DNA from: Massilia sp. Mn16-1_5
GTDB lineage: Bacteria; Pseudomonadota; Gammaproteobacteria; Burkholderiales; Burkholderiaceae_D
Length of the DNA: 64,000 nucleotides
NCBI RefSeq assembly: GCF_004798585.1
Contig: NZ_PPXQ01000015.1
Span: forward strand, 1-64,000
Direction: 5' to 3'
In this document: in pieces, positions 26,860 to 35,654 of the stretch
Numbering within the stretch: the first letter of the stretch is position 1
Layout of the letters: each line of letters starts with the position of its first letter
The notes under the pieces: model-generated
What the model saw: only the letters and a program-made list of their open reading frames with translations
The model's database searches: none
Told to the model about the DNA's origin: nothing
Made by a program: the position numbers and the translations under genes

Positions 26860-26937
26860 CGGGGGATTGTCCGTTTTTGTGCACTGCACCATCCCGCTAT
26901 TCTAGCGGAATGCCGTCCATACTGCCGCGCGCGACAG

Positions 26938-28515
26938 TCATGGCACGCCGGGCGCCTGCTCGACGCTCCAGTGCGCGTTCGGACTGATAATAAACGTGCC
27001 CTTGCCGGCCTGCTTGGCCGCGTACATCGCCTTGTCGGCGTCGGCCAGCAAGGCGGCAGCGCCCCATTCCGCGCCGGCACGGCCGCGCGCGCTGGCGATG
27101 CCGATGCTGGCGGAAATCGCGACCGGATTGCCGTCGGCCTCGACGATCCCTTCGATCTGGTCGAGCACCAGGCGTGCCACGCGCAGCGCGCCGTCCGCCA
27201 TGCCCACTCCCTCCAGCATGACGACGAATTCGTCGCCGCCCAGGCGCGCCAGGATGTCCTCGGCGCGCAGCACCTTCTGCACGCGGCGCGCGACCAGCTG
27301 CAGCACCAGGTCGCCGGTGGCGTGGCCCCAGGTATCGTTGACGGCTTTAAAACCGTCGAGGTCGATGAACATGGTCACCACCACGCTGTCGCGCCGCGCT
27401 GCGCGCACCAGGGCCAGTTCCAATAAACGGGTCAGCTGGCCGTAGTTGACCAGGCCCGTCAGGCTGTCGTGCTGGGCCAGGCGCGCCAGTTTGGCCGACT
27501 GTTCTTCCAGCTCGGCGGTGCGCTCGGCCACGCGGTGTTCGAGGGTGTCGTTGGCGGCCTTCAGGCGCCGGTTGACGTCGTTGATGATGCGGTAGCTGCG
27601 GCGCAGGCGCCAGCCGGCGTAGGCCAGTAAACCCAGCAGCAGGATCGAATAGGCGAACAGGAAGCCGCGGTAACGCTGGCGCTCGAGCACCTCGGCCTGG
27701 AACGAACGGTCGAGTTCGCGGCCCAGGCGCGCCATCGCTTCTCCCGTGTCGAGGGCCGCGATCTGCGTTTCGAGCTCGTTTTCGCGCGGACGGTTGGCGA
27801 GGATGATGCGGGCATCGCGCGCCAGGGCGTCGATCTGCTCGTTCACGGCGAGCGAAAAGCGTTCCTTTTGCGCTTCGATCTGCGACAGGTTCGCTTCGAT
27901 GCGGTGCGCCAGCGCGGGCGTGGGCACGAGGTTATAGCGCAGCGTGTCGGCCAGCAGATCGTTCAGCAGCAAGTCGAGCCGCACCACCAGGCGGCCCGGC
28001 GCCAGCGCGCCTTCGATGCCGCCGAGTTCGGTCTTGAGGTCGGCCAGCGCCGGCGGCAGCGACAGCAGGGCCGCGCGCAGCGGCGGGTTCAGGGTGCGAA
28101 ATTGCGTCACCAGGGCGACCTTGGTGCGCAAGGCTTTATCCAGCGCGGCATGGGCCTGGCGGGCGCCGCGCCCATGCGTCAGGGGCAGCGCCTCGCCCAG
28201 GCGCGCCGTCAATTCCTCGATCTGCGGCACCGGCGCGGCCAGCTGGGCATCGGCGACATTGCTGCCGATGTGGGCGCGCAGCAGATTCGTGTCCCAGGCG
28301 GCGTCGAGCTGCTGCAGTTCGTGCAGGTCGAACATCACCCGGTTCTGGGTATCGACGTCCACACCCGTGGTGCGGGTGTAGAGAAAGGCGAGCAAGGCGA
28401 CCAGCGCCAGGGACGCCAACACACCGTAGCGCATGCGCTGGCGCGGACCCATCGCCTCCAGGCGCCCCATCATGACTGCGAAGACCCGGTCCGTCTGTTG
28501 TAACAATCTGCTCAT
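26938..28515 (-). CDS. Membrane diguanylate cyclase (GGDEF) with helical periplasmic sensor
   Basis: A 525-residue inner-membrane protein: an N-terminal transmembrane helix (about 30-46), an all-helical periplasmic sensor (about 50-285) that opens LHELQQLDAAWDTNLLRA and resembles DAHL domains, a second transmembrane helix (about 290-310), a coiled linker (HRVAERTAELEEQ), and a GGDEF domain. The active site GGDEF and the upstream RxxD inhibitory site (RAED, five residues before GGDEF) are both intact. There is no EAL domain. It should make c-di-GMP in response to a periplasmic signal. It follows cca by 81 bases on the same strand and could be read through from that operon. Confidence 0.92.
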   Translation of the reverse strand: MSRLLQQTDRVFAVMMGRLEAMGPRQRMRYGVLASLALVALLAFLYTRTTGVDVDTQNRVMFDLHELQQLDAAWDTNLLRAHIGSNVADAQLAAPVPQIEELTARLGEALPLTHGRGARQAHAALDKALRTKVALVTQFRTLNPPLRAALLSLPPALADLKTELGGIEGALAPGRLVVRLDLLLNDLLADTLRYNLVPTPALAHRIEANLSQIEAQKERFSLAVNEQIDALARDARIILANRPRENELETQIAALDTGEAMARLGRELDRSFQAEVLERQRYRGFLFAYSILLLGLLAYAGWRLRRSYRIINDVNRRLKAANDTLEHRVAERTAELEEQSAKLARLAQHDSLTGLVNYGQLTRLLELALVRAARRDSVVVTMFIDLDGFKAVNDTWGHATGDLVLQLVARRVQKVLRAEDILARLGGDEFVVMLEGVGMADGALRVARLVLDQIEGIVEADGNPVAISASIGIASARGRAGAEWGAAALLADADKAMYAAKQAGKGTFIISPNAHWSVEQAPGVP

Positions 28516-28596
28516 AATGCGACGAGCATAGCAAACCTGTCATGCATTAGCTCGCACGTGGTACTTCTTGTAACAATTCAATGAAAATACAGCTGC

Positions 28597-29766
28597 TCAG
28601 CCGGGTCCGGTGGCATTTTCCAGGCACGACCGGCCGCCCTCGGCGCTGCCGATCCACTGCGTCACCGCCGTCACGCGGGCGCGGTGGACCGCTTCGGGGA
28701 TGCGCGCCTTGTTGTCGCCGCAGCCGGCCGCCACTTCGCCGGCATTCACGGCGCGCGCTGCGGCCAGGGCGCCGAGCAGGTAGGGGCGCTGCGGATAGGC
28801 GCCTGCGCCGGCATTGCATTCCCCGGCCAGCAGCATGTCGGCGAAACGCTCCGGTTTGCGAAAGCCGTCACAGCGTTCGAACAGACCGACAATCGCGTCT
28901 GCGGACAGCGTGCAGGCACGCCGCATGTGGTCTTGCTCGCGCGCAGCCATCACGGCGAGGTCGCGGCAATCGTTCGGTACTTTCAGGCGCTTGCAGAGGG
29001 TGCCGATGTCGTTCACGCCTCCACCCAGCCCTTGCACGAGCACGGCAAAGCGCACCGCCAGCGTGTGGTCGTGCTGCGCGGCGGTGTCGATCACGCGCGC
29101 GATGTGGACACCCTTGTCCGTTTCCCAAGCAGCGTCGAGCTCGGGCATGATGCGCGCCAGCGCGCCGCAGTCGCGCAGCACGGTGAACATGCGCGAAGGC
29201 GTATTTTCCATCAGGCCGCGCGCGACTTCCTGCCAGACGCGTTCGGACACGAGGGCATCGACCTCGCCCTCCTCCACCATCTTCTTCATCAGGGCCAGGG
29301 TCTCGGCGGCCACCCTGAATTCCGGAAAGCGCGCGGCAAAGCGGGCCAGGCGCAGGATGCGTACGGGGTCTTCCGCGAAGGCTTCGGAGACGTGGCGGAA
29401 AATCCGCGCGTCCAGGTCGCGCCGGCCGCCGTAGGGATCGACAATGCTGCCGTCCTCGGCGCGCGCCATGGCGTTGATGGTGAGATCGCGCCGGATCAGG
29501 TCTTCTTCCAGCGTAACGTCGGGTGAGGTGTGGAAGACGAAGCCGTGGTAGCCGCGCGCCGTCTTGCGTTCGGTACGGGCCAGCGCATATTCCTCCTGCG
29601 TCTGCGGATGCAGGAACACGGGAAAATCCTTGCCGACCGGGCGGAAGCCCGCCGCCAGCATCGCGTCCGGGGTGGCGCCGACGACGACGTGGTCGCGGTC
29701 CTGCACGGGCAGGCCAAGCAATTCGTCGCGCACGGCGCCGCCGACGACATAGATCTGCATCGTCAT
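28597..29766 (-). CDS. cca: CCA-adding tRNA nucleotidyltransferase with eroded HD domain
   Basis: A 389-residue enzyme that builds or repairs the tRNA 3' CCA end. The nucleotidyltransferase head has VGGAVRDELLGLPVQDRDHV (GGxVRD and catalytic DxD), the RRDLTINAMA motif and the EDPVRILRLARFAAR neck. In Enterobacteria the C-terminal HD domain has an HDLGKG-like motif. Here the matching stretch reads VQGLGGG, so the metal-binding His-Asp pair is lost and phosphohydrolase activity is unlikely. Length is slightly short of E. coli Cca (412). The start codon overlaps the stop of the glutathione transferase gene (ATGA). Confidence 0.93.
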   Translation of the reverse strand: MTMQIYVVGGAVRDELLGLPVQDRDHVVVGATPDAMLAAGFRPVGKDFPVFLHPQTQEEYALARTERKTARGYHGFVFHTSPDVTLEEDLIRRDLTINAMARAEDGSIVDPYGGRRDLDARIFRHVSEAFAEDPVRILRLARFAARFPEFRVAAETLALMKKMVEEGEVDALVSERVWQEVARGLMENTPSRMFTVLRDCGALARIMPELDAAWETDKGVHIARVIDTAAQHDHTLAVRFAVLVQGLGGGVNDIGTLCKRLKVPNDCRDLAVMAAREQDHMRRACTLSADAIVGLFERCDGFRKPERFADMLLAGECNAGAGAYPQRPYLLGALAAARAVNAGEVAAGCGDNKARIPEAVHRARVTAVTQWIGSAEGGRSCLENATGPG

Positions 29767-30482
29767 GCGCGCGGCAGGTCCGCGTCATGCAGCGGGGTCG
29801 GATCGGTCTCCGCCATCGCCTCGTTGACCCAGCGCGCGATGGCCGGATGGGCCAGCATGCGGTCGCAATAGGCCTGCAGGGCCGGCGCCAGCGCCACTCC
29901 GTAGGTTCTGAAGCGCATCACGACCGGTGCATAGAAGGCGTCGGCTAGCGAGAATTCGCCGAACAGGAAGCCGCGGTGGCCAAAGCGCGCCAGACAGTCT
30001 TCCCAGATCTCGCAGATACGGCCGATGTCGGCCTGGGCGCCCGGCGTGCGGCCGCGGCCCGGCAGCCTGGCCTGGATGTTCATCGACATGTCGTTGCGCA
30101 GGGCGGCAAAGCCCGAATGCATCTCGCACACGATGGAACGGGCCATGGCGCGCGCGGCCACGTCCTGCGGCCACAGGTGCTTGTCGGGGAACTGCTCGGC
30201 CAGGTATTCGCAGATCGCGAGGCTGTCCCAGATCGTCATCTCGCCCGCCAGCAGCACGGGCACGCGGCCGGCGTGCGAATACGAGGCGATTTTTGCGGCG
30301 GTGTCGGGCTGGTCGAGCAGCAGGCGCACTTCGGTGAACGGAATGTTGAACGCGCTTGCGGCCACCCAGGGCCGCATCGACCAGGACGAAATGTTCTTGT
30401 TGCCGATGACAAGCGTCAGGCCGGGCTTGCGCGCATTGTCGAGCGTATTCGAGAGGGTCGGATCGAGTTCCGTGGTCTGCAT
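29763..30482 (-). CDS. Glutathione S-transferase family protein
   Basis: A 239-residue protein with a thioredoxin-like N-terminal domain and a helical C-terminal domain. The active-site region reads NISSWSMRPWVA, a Ser-type motif, and the cis-Pro segment is GRVPVLL followed by the glutathione-binding IWDSLAICEYLAE. An N-terminal extension of about 20 residues precedes the fold. It lies 29 bases after the NDUFA9-like gene and overlaps cca, so it is within the slt/NDUFA9-like/gst/cca operon. Substrate unknown. Confidence 0.9.
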   Translation of the reverse strand: MQTTELDPTLSNTLDNARKPGLTLVIGNKNISSWSMRPWVAASAFNIPFTEVRLLLDQPDTAAKIASYSHAGRVPVLLAGEMTIWDSLAICEYLAEQFPDKHLWPQDVAARAMARSIVCEMHSGFAALRNDMSMNIQARLPGRGRTPGAQADIGRICEIWEDCLARFGHRGFLFGEFSLADAFYAPVVMRFRTYGVALAPALQAYCDRMLAHPAIARWVNEAMAETDPTPLHDADLPRA

Positions 30483-30511
30483 GGCGGTCCTGGTTAAGTG
30501 GAGATGCGGCG

Positions 30512-31474
30512 TTAGCGTCCGGCGCGGGTGCGCAGGCGATCGAGCGGCTCGTTCGGCGCCAGGTAGTGCGGCGCGACCGCTTCGAGCGGGGTGAGCTTGA
30601 TTCCGAGCGCCGCCGCTGTCAAGTCCCCGATTGCCGGATCGAGCACGTTGTCGACGCTCATGGTGTCGATGTTGTCGCGCGTGAGCAGGGGTTCGCCCGG
30701 CAGCAGCTCGAAGACCCGCGCCTGCAACCGCGCCAGAGACAAGGGCAATTCGACGATCGGCCGCTCGCAGCCGGCATAGCGGCCCGCCAGGCGCACCAGC
30801 TCGGCCAGGGTATAGATGTTCGGTCCGCCCAGCTGGTAGACGTGGTGCGAGGCATGCGCATCGCCCAGTGCATGCAGGAAGGCGGTGGCGACGTCGCCCA
30901 CGTAGACGGGCTGGTAGGCGGTCGAGGCGCAGGCCAGCGGGATGACCGGGAAGCGGCGCTGGAGCCTGGCAAACATGGTCAGCAAATGGTCCCCGGGACC
31001 AAACACGACCGAAGGACGGAAGATGGTCGCGGCCACCTCCGAACGGCTGCGCGCGGCCAGTTCGCCATCGGCCTTCGATCGGGTGTACATCGAGGGCCCG
31101 TTGACGTTCGCACCGAGCGCGCTCATGTGCAGGTAGCGCGGCACCTTGCTCACCGCGCAGGCCTCGACGATGCGGCGCGGCAGGTCGACGTGGGCGCGCC
31201 GGAATTCGGGACCGTAGGGGTGAACTCGGCTGGCATGCAGGATGCCGACCAGGTTGATGGCGGCCGTGCGCCCTTCCAGCAGGCGGCGCAGGGTGGCGTC
31301 GTCGTGGATGTTCGCTTCCACCACGTCGACCCCGGGCAAGGTCGTCAGGTGGCGCGCGCGTTCGAAGTGGCGCGTGGGCACCAGCGCCGGGATGCTTTCC
31401 TGCGCCAGCAGCGCGAGCAGATGACTGCCGATGAAGCCGGAACCGCCAAATACCACCACATTCGGGTCGCGCAT
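30512..31474 (-). CDS. NDUFA9-like NAD(P)-binding extended SDR protein
   Basis: A 320-residue atypical extended short-chain dehydrogenase. The Rossmann motif GGSGFIGSHL is at the N-terminus (FGGSGFIG near residues 9-16). The segment YLHMSALGANVNGPSMYTRSK holds a Tyr-x3-Lys pair (YTRSK), and PVYVGDVATAFLHAL is typical of the complex I NDUFA9 group. Bacterial members have been linked to quinone biosynthesis or complex I, but function here is unproven. It is the second gene of a leftward operon, 25 bases after slt. Confidence 0.88.
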   Translation of the reverse strand: MRDPNVVVFGGSGFIGSHLLALLAQESIPALVPTRHFERARHLTTLPGVDVVEANIHDDATLRRLLEGRTAAINLVGILHASRVHPYGPEFRRAHVDLPRRIVEACAVSKVPRYLHMSALGANVNGPSMYTRSKADGELAARSRSEVAATIFRPSVVFGPGDHLLTMFARLQRRFPVIPLACASTAYQPVYVGDVATAFLHALGDAHASHHVYQLGGPNIYTLAELVRLAGRYAGCERPIVELPLSLARLQARVFELLPGEPLLTRDNIDTMSVDNVLDPAIGDLTAAALGIKLTPLEAVAPHYLAPNEPLDRLRTRAGR

Positions 31475-31499
31475 GGGGTCCTCTTGTCAGTTGTTCGCT

Positions 31500-33512
31500 C
31501 TACGGGAGGCCGGCTCCGCCGGTGCGGGGAGTGATGGTGCCGAGGCGCGCCTTCAGCGACTGCGGGCGCTTCTCGAACAGGGCCGCGTAGTTGGTAGCGT
31601 TCGACATCACATTGCGTACATAGGTTCGGGTCTCGGAGAAGGGAATCGTCTCGACAAATACTGCCCCTTCCATCGGCGCCTCCAGCAGGCCGCGCCAGGT
31701 ACGCGAGCGGGCCGGGCCGGCGTTGTAGGCGGCGGTGGCCAGCACCTGCGAGCCGCCATTGTTTTCGAGCACCATATTCATGTAGTTGGCGCCCAGCGTG
31801 ATGTTGGTGCGCACATCGGACAGCATGCTGTGCACGAAGTCGGTCAGGCCGATCTTCGCCGCCACCCACTTGCCGGTGGCCGGCATCACCTGCATCAGGC
31901 CGGAGGCGCCGACGCCGGAACGGGCTTCGCTGACGAAGCGCGATTCCTGGCGGATCAGGCCATACACCCAGGCGCTGTCGAGCGACAGGTTCTTCGCCGT
32001 CGGCTGCAGGATGTCGTTGTGCGGGGCCGGGAAGCGCTGGTTGAAGTCGAGTTCGGTACGGGTGCGCAGCGAGGTCTCGACCATGCGGTCCAATAAATCG
32101 TTGCGGCGCGCGTACTCGGCCGCGGCCAGCAATTGGCGCTCGCTCATCGCGCGCGTCGCCCAGTTCCATTCGCGGTTGCCCTCGGGACGCAGGCGCAATT
32201 CGTAGAATTTCATCGCCTGGCGCACGGCCGGCAGCTGGGCCACCTGGTTGACCTCCAGCGGCGTCACTGGCGCTGCGCTCGGCGGCGTCGTCACCAGCTC
32301 GCCCAGCTCTTCGAGCGCAAGCTGGCCATAGAAATTGTTCGGCGTTGCGATCCGGCGGTACAGGGCTTCGGCATCCTCGCGCCGCCCCTGTTGGGCATAA
32401 GCACGGCCGAGCCAATACACCCAGCCCGATTCGTCGCGCAGCGGAGAAGGCATGGCATCGATGGTGGCGGCTACCTGCTTCCAGTCGCCGCGGCGCAGGG
32501 CGATGCGGGCTTTCCATTCGCGCTGGAAATTAGACAAGGGCGCACCTTCGGCGCGGCGCCAGTATTCATAGGCTTCCGGCGCCAGCACGATCGAGGCGGC
32601 CAGGGCTACGTTCGCCCAGCCGATCGCGCGTTCGTCGGCATTCAGTTTACTGCTGTTTTTATCCAGTGCGACGGTGGCAAGTTTCAGGCTGGTACGCGCC
32701 ATGCGGCCCAGCGCCACCAGGTAGATCTCGCGTTCGGCGCGGGTGGTGCCGATGCCGCGCGCCATCGCCACGGCCGGCACGTCGACCGCTTGCGCCGCAC
32801 GGGTATCCGATGCGCCCAGCAGCAGGGCGATGCGGCGCGAGGGCCCCGTCGCGCCCATCTCGCCCGCCAGGCGCAATTGCGCCAGTAACTCGTCCTGGCT
32901 CAGCTGGCCGGTCTGCGCCAGTTGCGCCATCAGGGCGGCGCAGCCTTCGCCATAGGCCGGCGGATTGACCAGCAGGCCGCGTGCTTCATGCACGATGCGC
33001 TCGCCATGCGCGGCGCGTGCCAGCAGCGCGTAGCAGCGCACCTGCAGGTCGTCGCTGCGCGTGGCTTGCGCCAGTTCCTGGTCAAAATTGTTCCAGTCGC
33101 GCGCGCGGCCGAGCTCGAGCAGCCAGTCGGTCCGCAGGCGATCGGCCACGGCCGTGCCCTGGTGGCGCTGCAGGACGGCGCGGATTTCATCCGCGCTCGC
33201 CTCGCGCAGGCGCGGTTTCAGACGATAATAGTCGACATAGGAAGCCAGCACGTAGTTCGGCAGGCGCGAGGCCAACGCGTTGGCGCGGGCGCTGTCGTTC
33301 TGGCGCGCCGCTTCGCGCAACAGCAGGAAGGTATCGTCCTCGGCGCGCGAGGCTTCGTTGGCAGGGGCAGCCCCGGGAGCTGCGGGAACGGTGGCGGCGC
33401 CCGGCACCGGCGGCACCGGGGGCGAATTCGCCTCAGGCGCCTCGGCCAGCACGGCGGTACTGGCAACGGCAAGGACAGCGCCGGCTAAGAAATTCTTCGG
33501 AAGCAAAAACAC
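31500..33512 (-). CDS. slt: Soluble lytic transglycosylase (Slt70-like)
   Basis: A 670-residue periplasmic enzyme that cleaves peptidoglycan glycan strands to 1,6-anhydromuropeptides. A signal peptide (about 1-22) and a Pro/Ala linker precede a long alpha-helical superhelix. The catalytic SLT domain (about 510-640) has the Glu in IRQESRFVSEARSGVGASGL, then MQVMPATGKW and the Asn-rich NITLGANYMN. I chose the GTG at 33512 because AAGGG lies nine bases upstream and the signal peptide begins there (MFLLPKNFLAG). Upstream ATGs would add an unlikely leader. It heads the operon that ends in cca. Confidence 0.92.
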   Translation of the reverse strand: MFLLPKNFLAGAVLAVASTAVLAEAPEANSPPVPPVPGAATVPAAPGAAPANEASRAEDDTFLLLREAARQNDSARANALASRLPNYVLASYVDYYRLKPRLREASADEIRAVLQRHQGTAVADRLRTDWLLELGRARDWNNFDQELAQATRSDDLQVRCYALLARAAHGERIVHEARGLLVNPPAYGEGCAALMAQLAQTGQLSQDELLAQLRLAGEMGATGPSRRIALLLGASDTRAAQAVDVPAVAMARGIGTTRAEREIYLVALGRMARTSLKLATVALDKNSSKLNADERAIGWANVALAASIVLAPEAYEYWRRAEGAPLSNFQREWKARIALRRGDWKQVAATIDAMPSPLRDESGWVYWLGRAYAQQGRREDAEALYRRIATPNNFYGQLALEELGELVTTPPSAAPVTPLEVNQVAQLPAVRQAMKFYELRLRPEGNREWNWATRAMSERQLLAAAEYARRNDLLDRMVETSLRTRTELDFNQRFPAPHNDILQPTAKNLSLDSAWVYGLIRQESRFVSEARSGVGASGLMQVMPATGKWVAAKIGLTDFVHSMLSDVRTNITLGANYMNMVLENNGGSQVLATAAYNAGPARSRTWRGLLEAPMEGAVFVETIPFSETRTYVRNVMSNATNYAALFEKRPQSLKARLGTITPRTGGAGLP

Positions 33513-33727
33513 GAATGACAACCCTTCATCGAACCATGACCGGCAAATCAAGAATACCATGCGCATCCATGGCACGACCAGAACCGGAGCCTAGCGTGAC
33601 GGGGCTGGAACCGGGCCATTTTTCCCCTTCCGCGCCTCCTGTCGCGAGTGAAAAAACGGACGCGGCGACGGTCCGTACGGCCGCGCCGGCACCTGTACAA
33701 AAAGATGCGCCAAAACAACAAACGACG

Positions 33728-34315
33728 ATGAATGAGCGCTTATCCGGCGATGCGGCCGAGGAAGCAAAAGCGGCCAAGGCAGCGCTGCGGCGCCGGCTGA
33801 AAGCCGCACGCGCCGGCCTCGACGACGAGGGCAAACGCGCGCGCGACCGCCGCATCGGAGACCAGGTGCTGGCCTGGTGGCGGCGTACCCGCCCGCCCCT
33901 GCTGGCCGTGTACTGGCCTTTGGCTGGCGAACCGGATCTGTCGGAGGCCTACGCCCAGTTGGCGCAAGAAGGCGCGGCCCTGGCCCTGCCGGTAGTGGTG
34001 CAGCGCCATGCCCCACTTGCCTTTGCCGCCTGGACGCCGGGCGAAGCGATGAGCGTCGACCCCATGGGCATTGCGGTCCCGGATGCGTTGCGCACGGTCG
34101 AGCGCCCGCCGGCCCTGTTGATACCTTGCCTCGGCTTCAATGAACACGGCTACCGGCTCGGCTATGGCGGCGGCTTTTATGACCGCACCCTGGCTCCCGG
34201 CACCCGCCCGGCCACCCTCGGCATCGCCTACGCCTGCCAGGCCGCCGACTTTGCAAGCGACGTGCACGACGTGCCGCTCGATCTGATCGTGACGGAAGAG
34301 ACGGCGGTCGAGTAG
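33728..34315 (+). CDS. 5-formyltetrahydrofolate cyclo-ligase
   Basis: A 195-residue enzyme that converts 5-formyl-THF to 5,10-methenyl-THF with ATP. Family features are KAALRRRLKAAR at the N-terminus, the Tyr-Trp-Pro segment (AVYWPLAGEPD), and the late motif GYRLGYGGGFYDRTL that binds phosphate and folate. The ATG at 33728 gives the family length. An in-frame ATG at 33569 would add a low-complexity 53-residue leader. A bidirectional terminator separates it from convergent metF. It is a neighbour in one-carbon metabolism to metF, ahcY and metK. Confidence 0.92.
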   Translation: MNERLSGDAAEEAKAAKAALRRRLKAARAGLDDEGKRARDRRIGDQVLAWWRRTRPPLLAVYWPLAGEPDLSEAYAQLAQEGAALALPVVVQRHAPLAFAAWTPGEAMSVDPMGIAVPDALRTVERPPALLIPCLGFNEHGYRLGYGGGFYDRTLAPGTRPATLGIAYACQAADFASDVHDVPLDLIVTEETAVE

Positions 34316-34328
34316 CAGCCTCGCCCAT

Positions 34329-34369
34329 AAAAAATCCCGGCAAGCGCTTACGCGCTGCCGGGATTTTTT
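34329..34369. terminator. Bidirectional terminator between cyclo-ligase and metF
   Basis: AAAAAATCCCGGC (34329-34341) pairs perfectly with GCCGGGATTTTTT (34357-34369), with an inner AGCGC/GCGCT stem. T runs are present in both reading directions, and the flanking genes converge. Confidence 0.95.
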
Positions 34370-34384
34370 CTGGGGCGGACTGGC

Positions 34385-35218
34385 TTACTTCGCCACCAGC
34401 CGCTGCCAGATGGCCGTGGTCGCCACAGCCTGGTTCATGCTATAGAAGTGCAAGCCGGGCGCGCCACCTGCCAGCAGGCGCTCGCACAGGCCAGTCACCA
34501 CGTCGAGCCCGAAGGCCTTGATCGACGCGCTGTCGTCGCCGAAGCTGGCCAGTTTTAAACGTACCCAGCGCGGGATCTCGGCGCCGCACATCTCGGAAAA
34601 GCGCATAAGCTGCGTGTAGTTCGTGATCGGCATGATGCCGGCCACGACCGGTACATCAAGGCCCAGTTTTTGCGCATTGTCGACGAACTGGAAGTAGGCG
34701 TCGGCATTGTAGAAATACTGGGTAATCGCGGAGTTCGCGCCGGCCTTGATCTTGCGCTCGAAGTTGAGCAGGTCGTCTTGCGGCGAACGGGCTTGCGGAT
34801 GCACTTCCGGATACGCCGCCACTTCGATATGGAACCAGTCGCCCGTCTCGGCGCGAATAAACTCGACGAGCTCGTTCGCATAGCGCAGTTCGCCGGCACC
34901 GCCGTAACCGCTGGGCAAGTCGCCGCGCAGGGCCACCAGGCGGCGGATGCCCTTTTCCTGGAACTGCTTGAGGATGGCGCGGATCGATTCGCGGGTGGCG
35001 CCGATGCAGGACAGGTGGGGCGCGGCCAGGTGGCCGTCCGCCATGATGTCGAGCACGGTGTCGAGCGTACCCTGCTGGGTGGAACCGCCGGCGCCGAAGG
35101 TGACCGAAAAATACTTCGGATTCAGTTCAGCCAGCTTGCGGCGGGTGACGCGCAGTTTTTCCGCGCCTTCAGGCGTCTTGGGCGGGAAAAACTCGATGCT
35201 GAAATTATGGGTTTCCAT
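34385..35218 (-). CDS. metF: 5,10-Methylenetetrahydrofolate reductase
   Basis: A 277-residue FAD enzyme that makes 5-methyl-THF for methionine synthesis. It starts METHNFSIEFFPPKTPEG with the catalytic Glu in IEFFPPKT. It contains FSVTFGAGGSTQQGT, ALRGDLPSGYGG and ITQYFYNADAYFQF, all diagnostic. Length matches the family. It overlaps the small holin-like gene by 14 bases and is the third gene of the leftward ahcY transcript governed by the SAH riboswitch. Confidence 0.97.
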   Translation of the reverse strand: METHNFSIEFFPPKTPEGAEKLRVTRRKLAELNPKYFSVTFGAGGSTQQGTLDTVLDIMADGHLAAPHLSCIGATRESIRAILKQFQEKGIRRLVALRGDLPSGYGGAGELRYANELVEFIRAETGDWFHIEVAAYPEVHPQARSPQDDLLNFERKIKAGANSAITQYFYNADAYFQFVDNAQKLGLDVPVVAGIMPITNYTQLMRFSEMCGAEIPRWVRLKLASFGDDSASIKAFGLDVVTGLCERLLAGGAPGLHFYSMNQAVATTAIWQRLVAK

Positions 35219-35558
35219 CTTTATTCAGGAGCAAGGTAGAAAGCGCCCACGAAATCACGCTGTACAGGATCGCCGCCAGGAAGGCCGACCAGAAGCCCGC
35301 CACCTCGAATCCTTCGACCCAATGCGACACCAGCCAGAACAGGATGGCATTGATGACGAGGATAAACAGCCCCATCGACAGCAGCGTGACAGGCAAGGTC
35401 AACAATACCAGCACGGGCCGGATCAGCGTATTGACCAGGCCCAGCACGAGGGCGGCGATCAGGGCGGTGCCGACATTGCTGACGGACACGGAATGCATGA
35501 GGTAAGGCAAGGCCATCAACGCGGCAGCATTGATCAGCCAGGTCAGGAGCAGGCGCAT
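35205..35558 (-). CDS. Small four-helix membrane protein, holin-like (YvlD/DUF360 type)
   Basis: A 117-residue protein with four hydrophobic helices and little else. The first helix is LLLTWLINAAALMALPYLM, and the mid segment ALVLGLVNTLIRPVLVLLTL is characteristic of the 'phage holin family' membrane proteins found on chromosomes. It lies between ahcY and metF and overlaps metF, so it is part of the methyl-cycle operon. Nothing around it is phage-derived. Function is unknown; a true lysis holin is unlikely. Confidence 0.85.
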   Translation of the reverse strand: MRLLLTWLINAAALMALPYLMHSVSVSNVGTALIAALVLGLVNTLIRPVLVLLTLPVTLLSMGLFILVINAILFWLVSHWVEGFEVAGFWSAFLAAILYSVISWALSTLLLNKDGNP

Positions 35559-35592
35559 GTTCAGCTTTCGTAGAGCGTTTTCTTGTTATGGG

Positions 35593-35619
35593 ACCTGCGG
35601 ACGCGCCGCGTCCGCAGGT
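35593..35619. repeat. Perfect 12-bp hairpin between ahcY and the holin-like gene
   Basis: ACCTGCGGACGC (35593-35604) and GCGTCCGCAGGT (35608-35619) are perfect inverted copies with a three-base loop. There is no T run on the minus strand, so it is not a standard terminator. It could protect or process the ahcY part of the operon mRNA. Confidence 0.75.
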
Positions 35620-35654
35620 TGCCTCGGCCGTTTGGTAAACGACAGCGTTATTGA

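Noticed and set aside
33540..33727. Possible 6S RNA gene next to the 5-formyl-THF cyclo-ligase
   Set aside because: The gene pair ssrS-ygfA is common, but no 6S-like long hairpin with a central bulge is visible in this stretch.
35205..35558. The holin-like gene as a sign of a prophage
   Set aside because: Flanking genes are core metabolism and no phage structural, integrase or lysis genes are nearby. Such holin-like proteins are common chromosomal genes.
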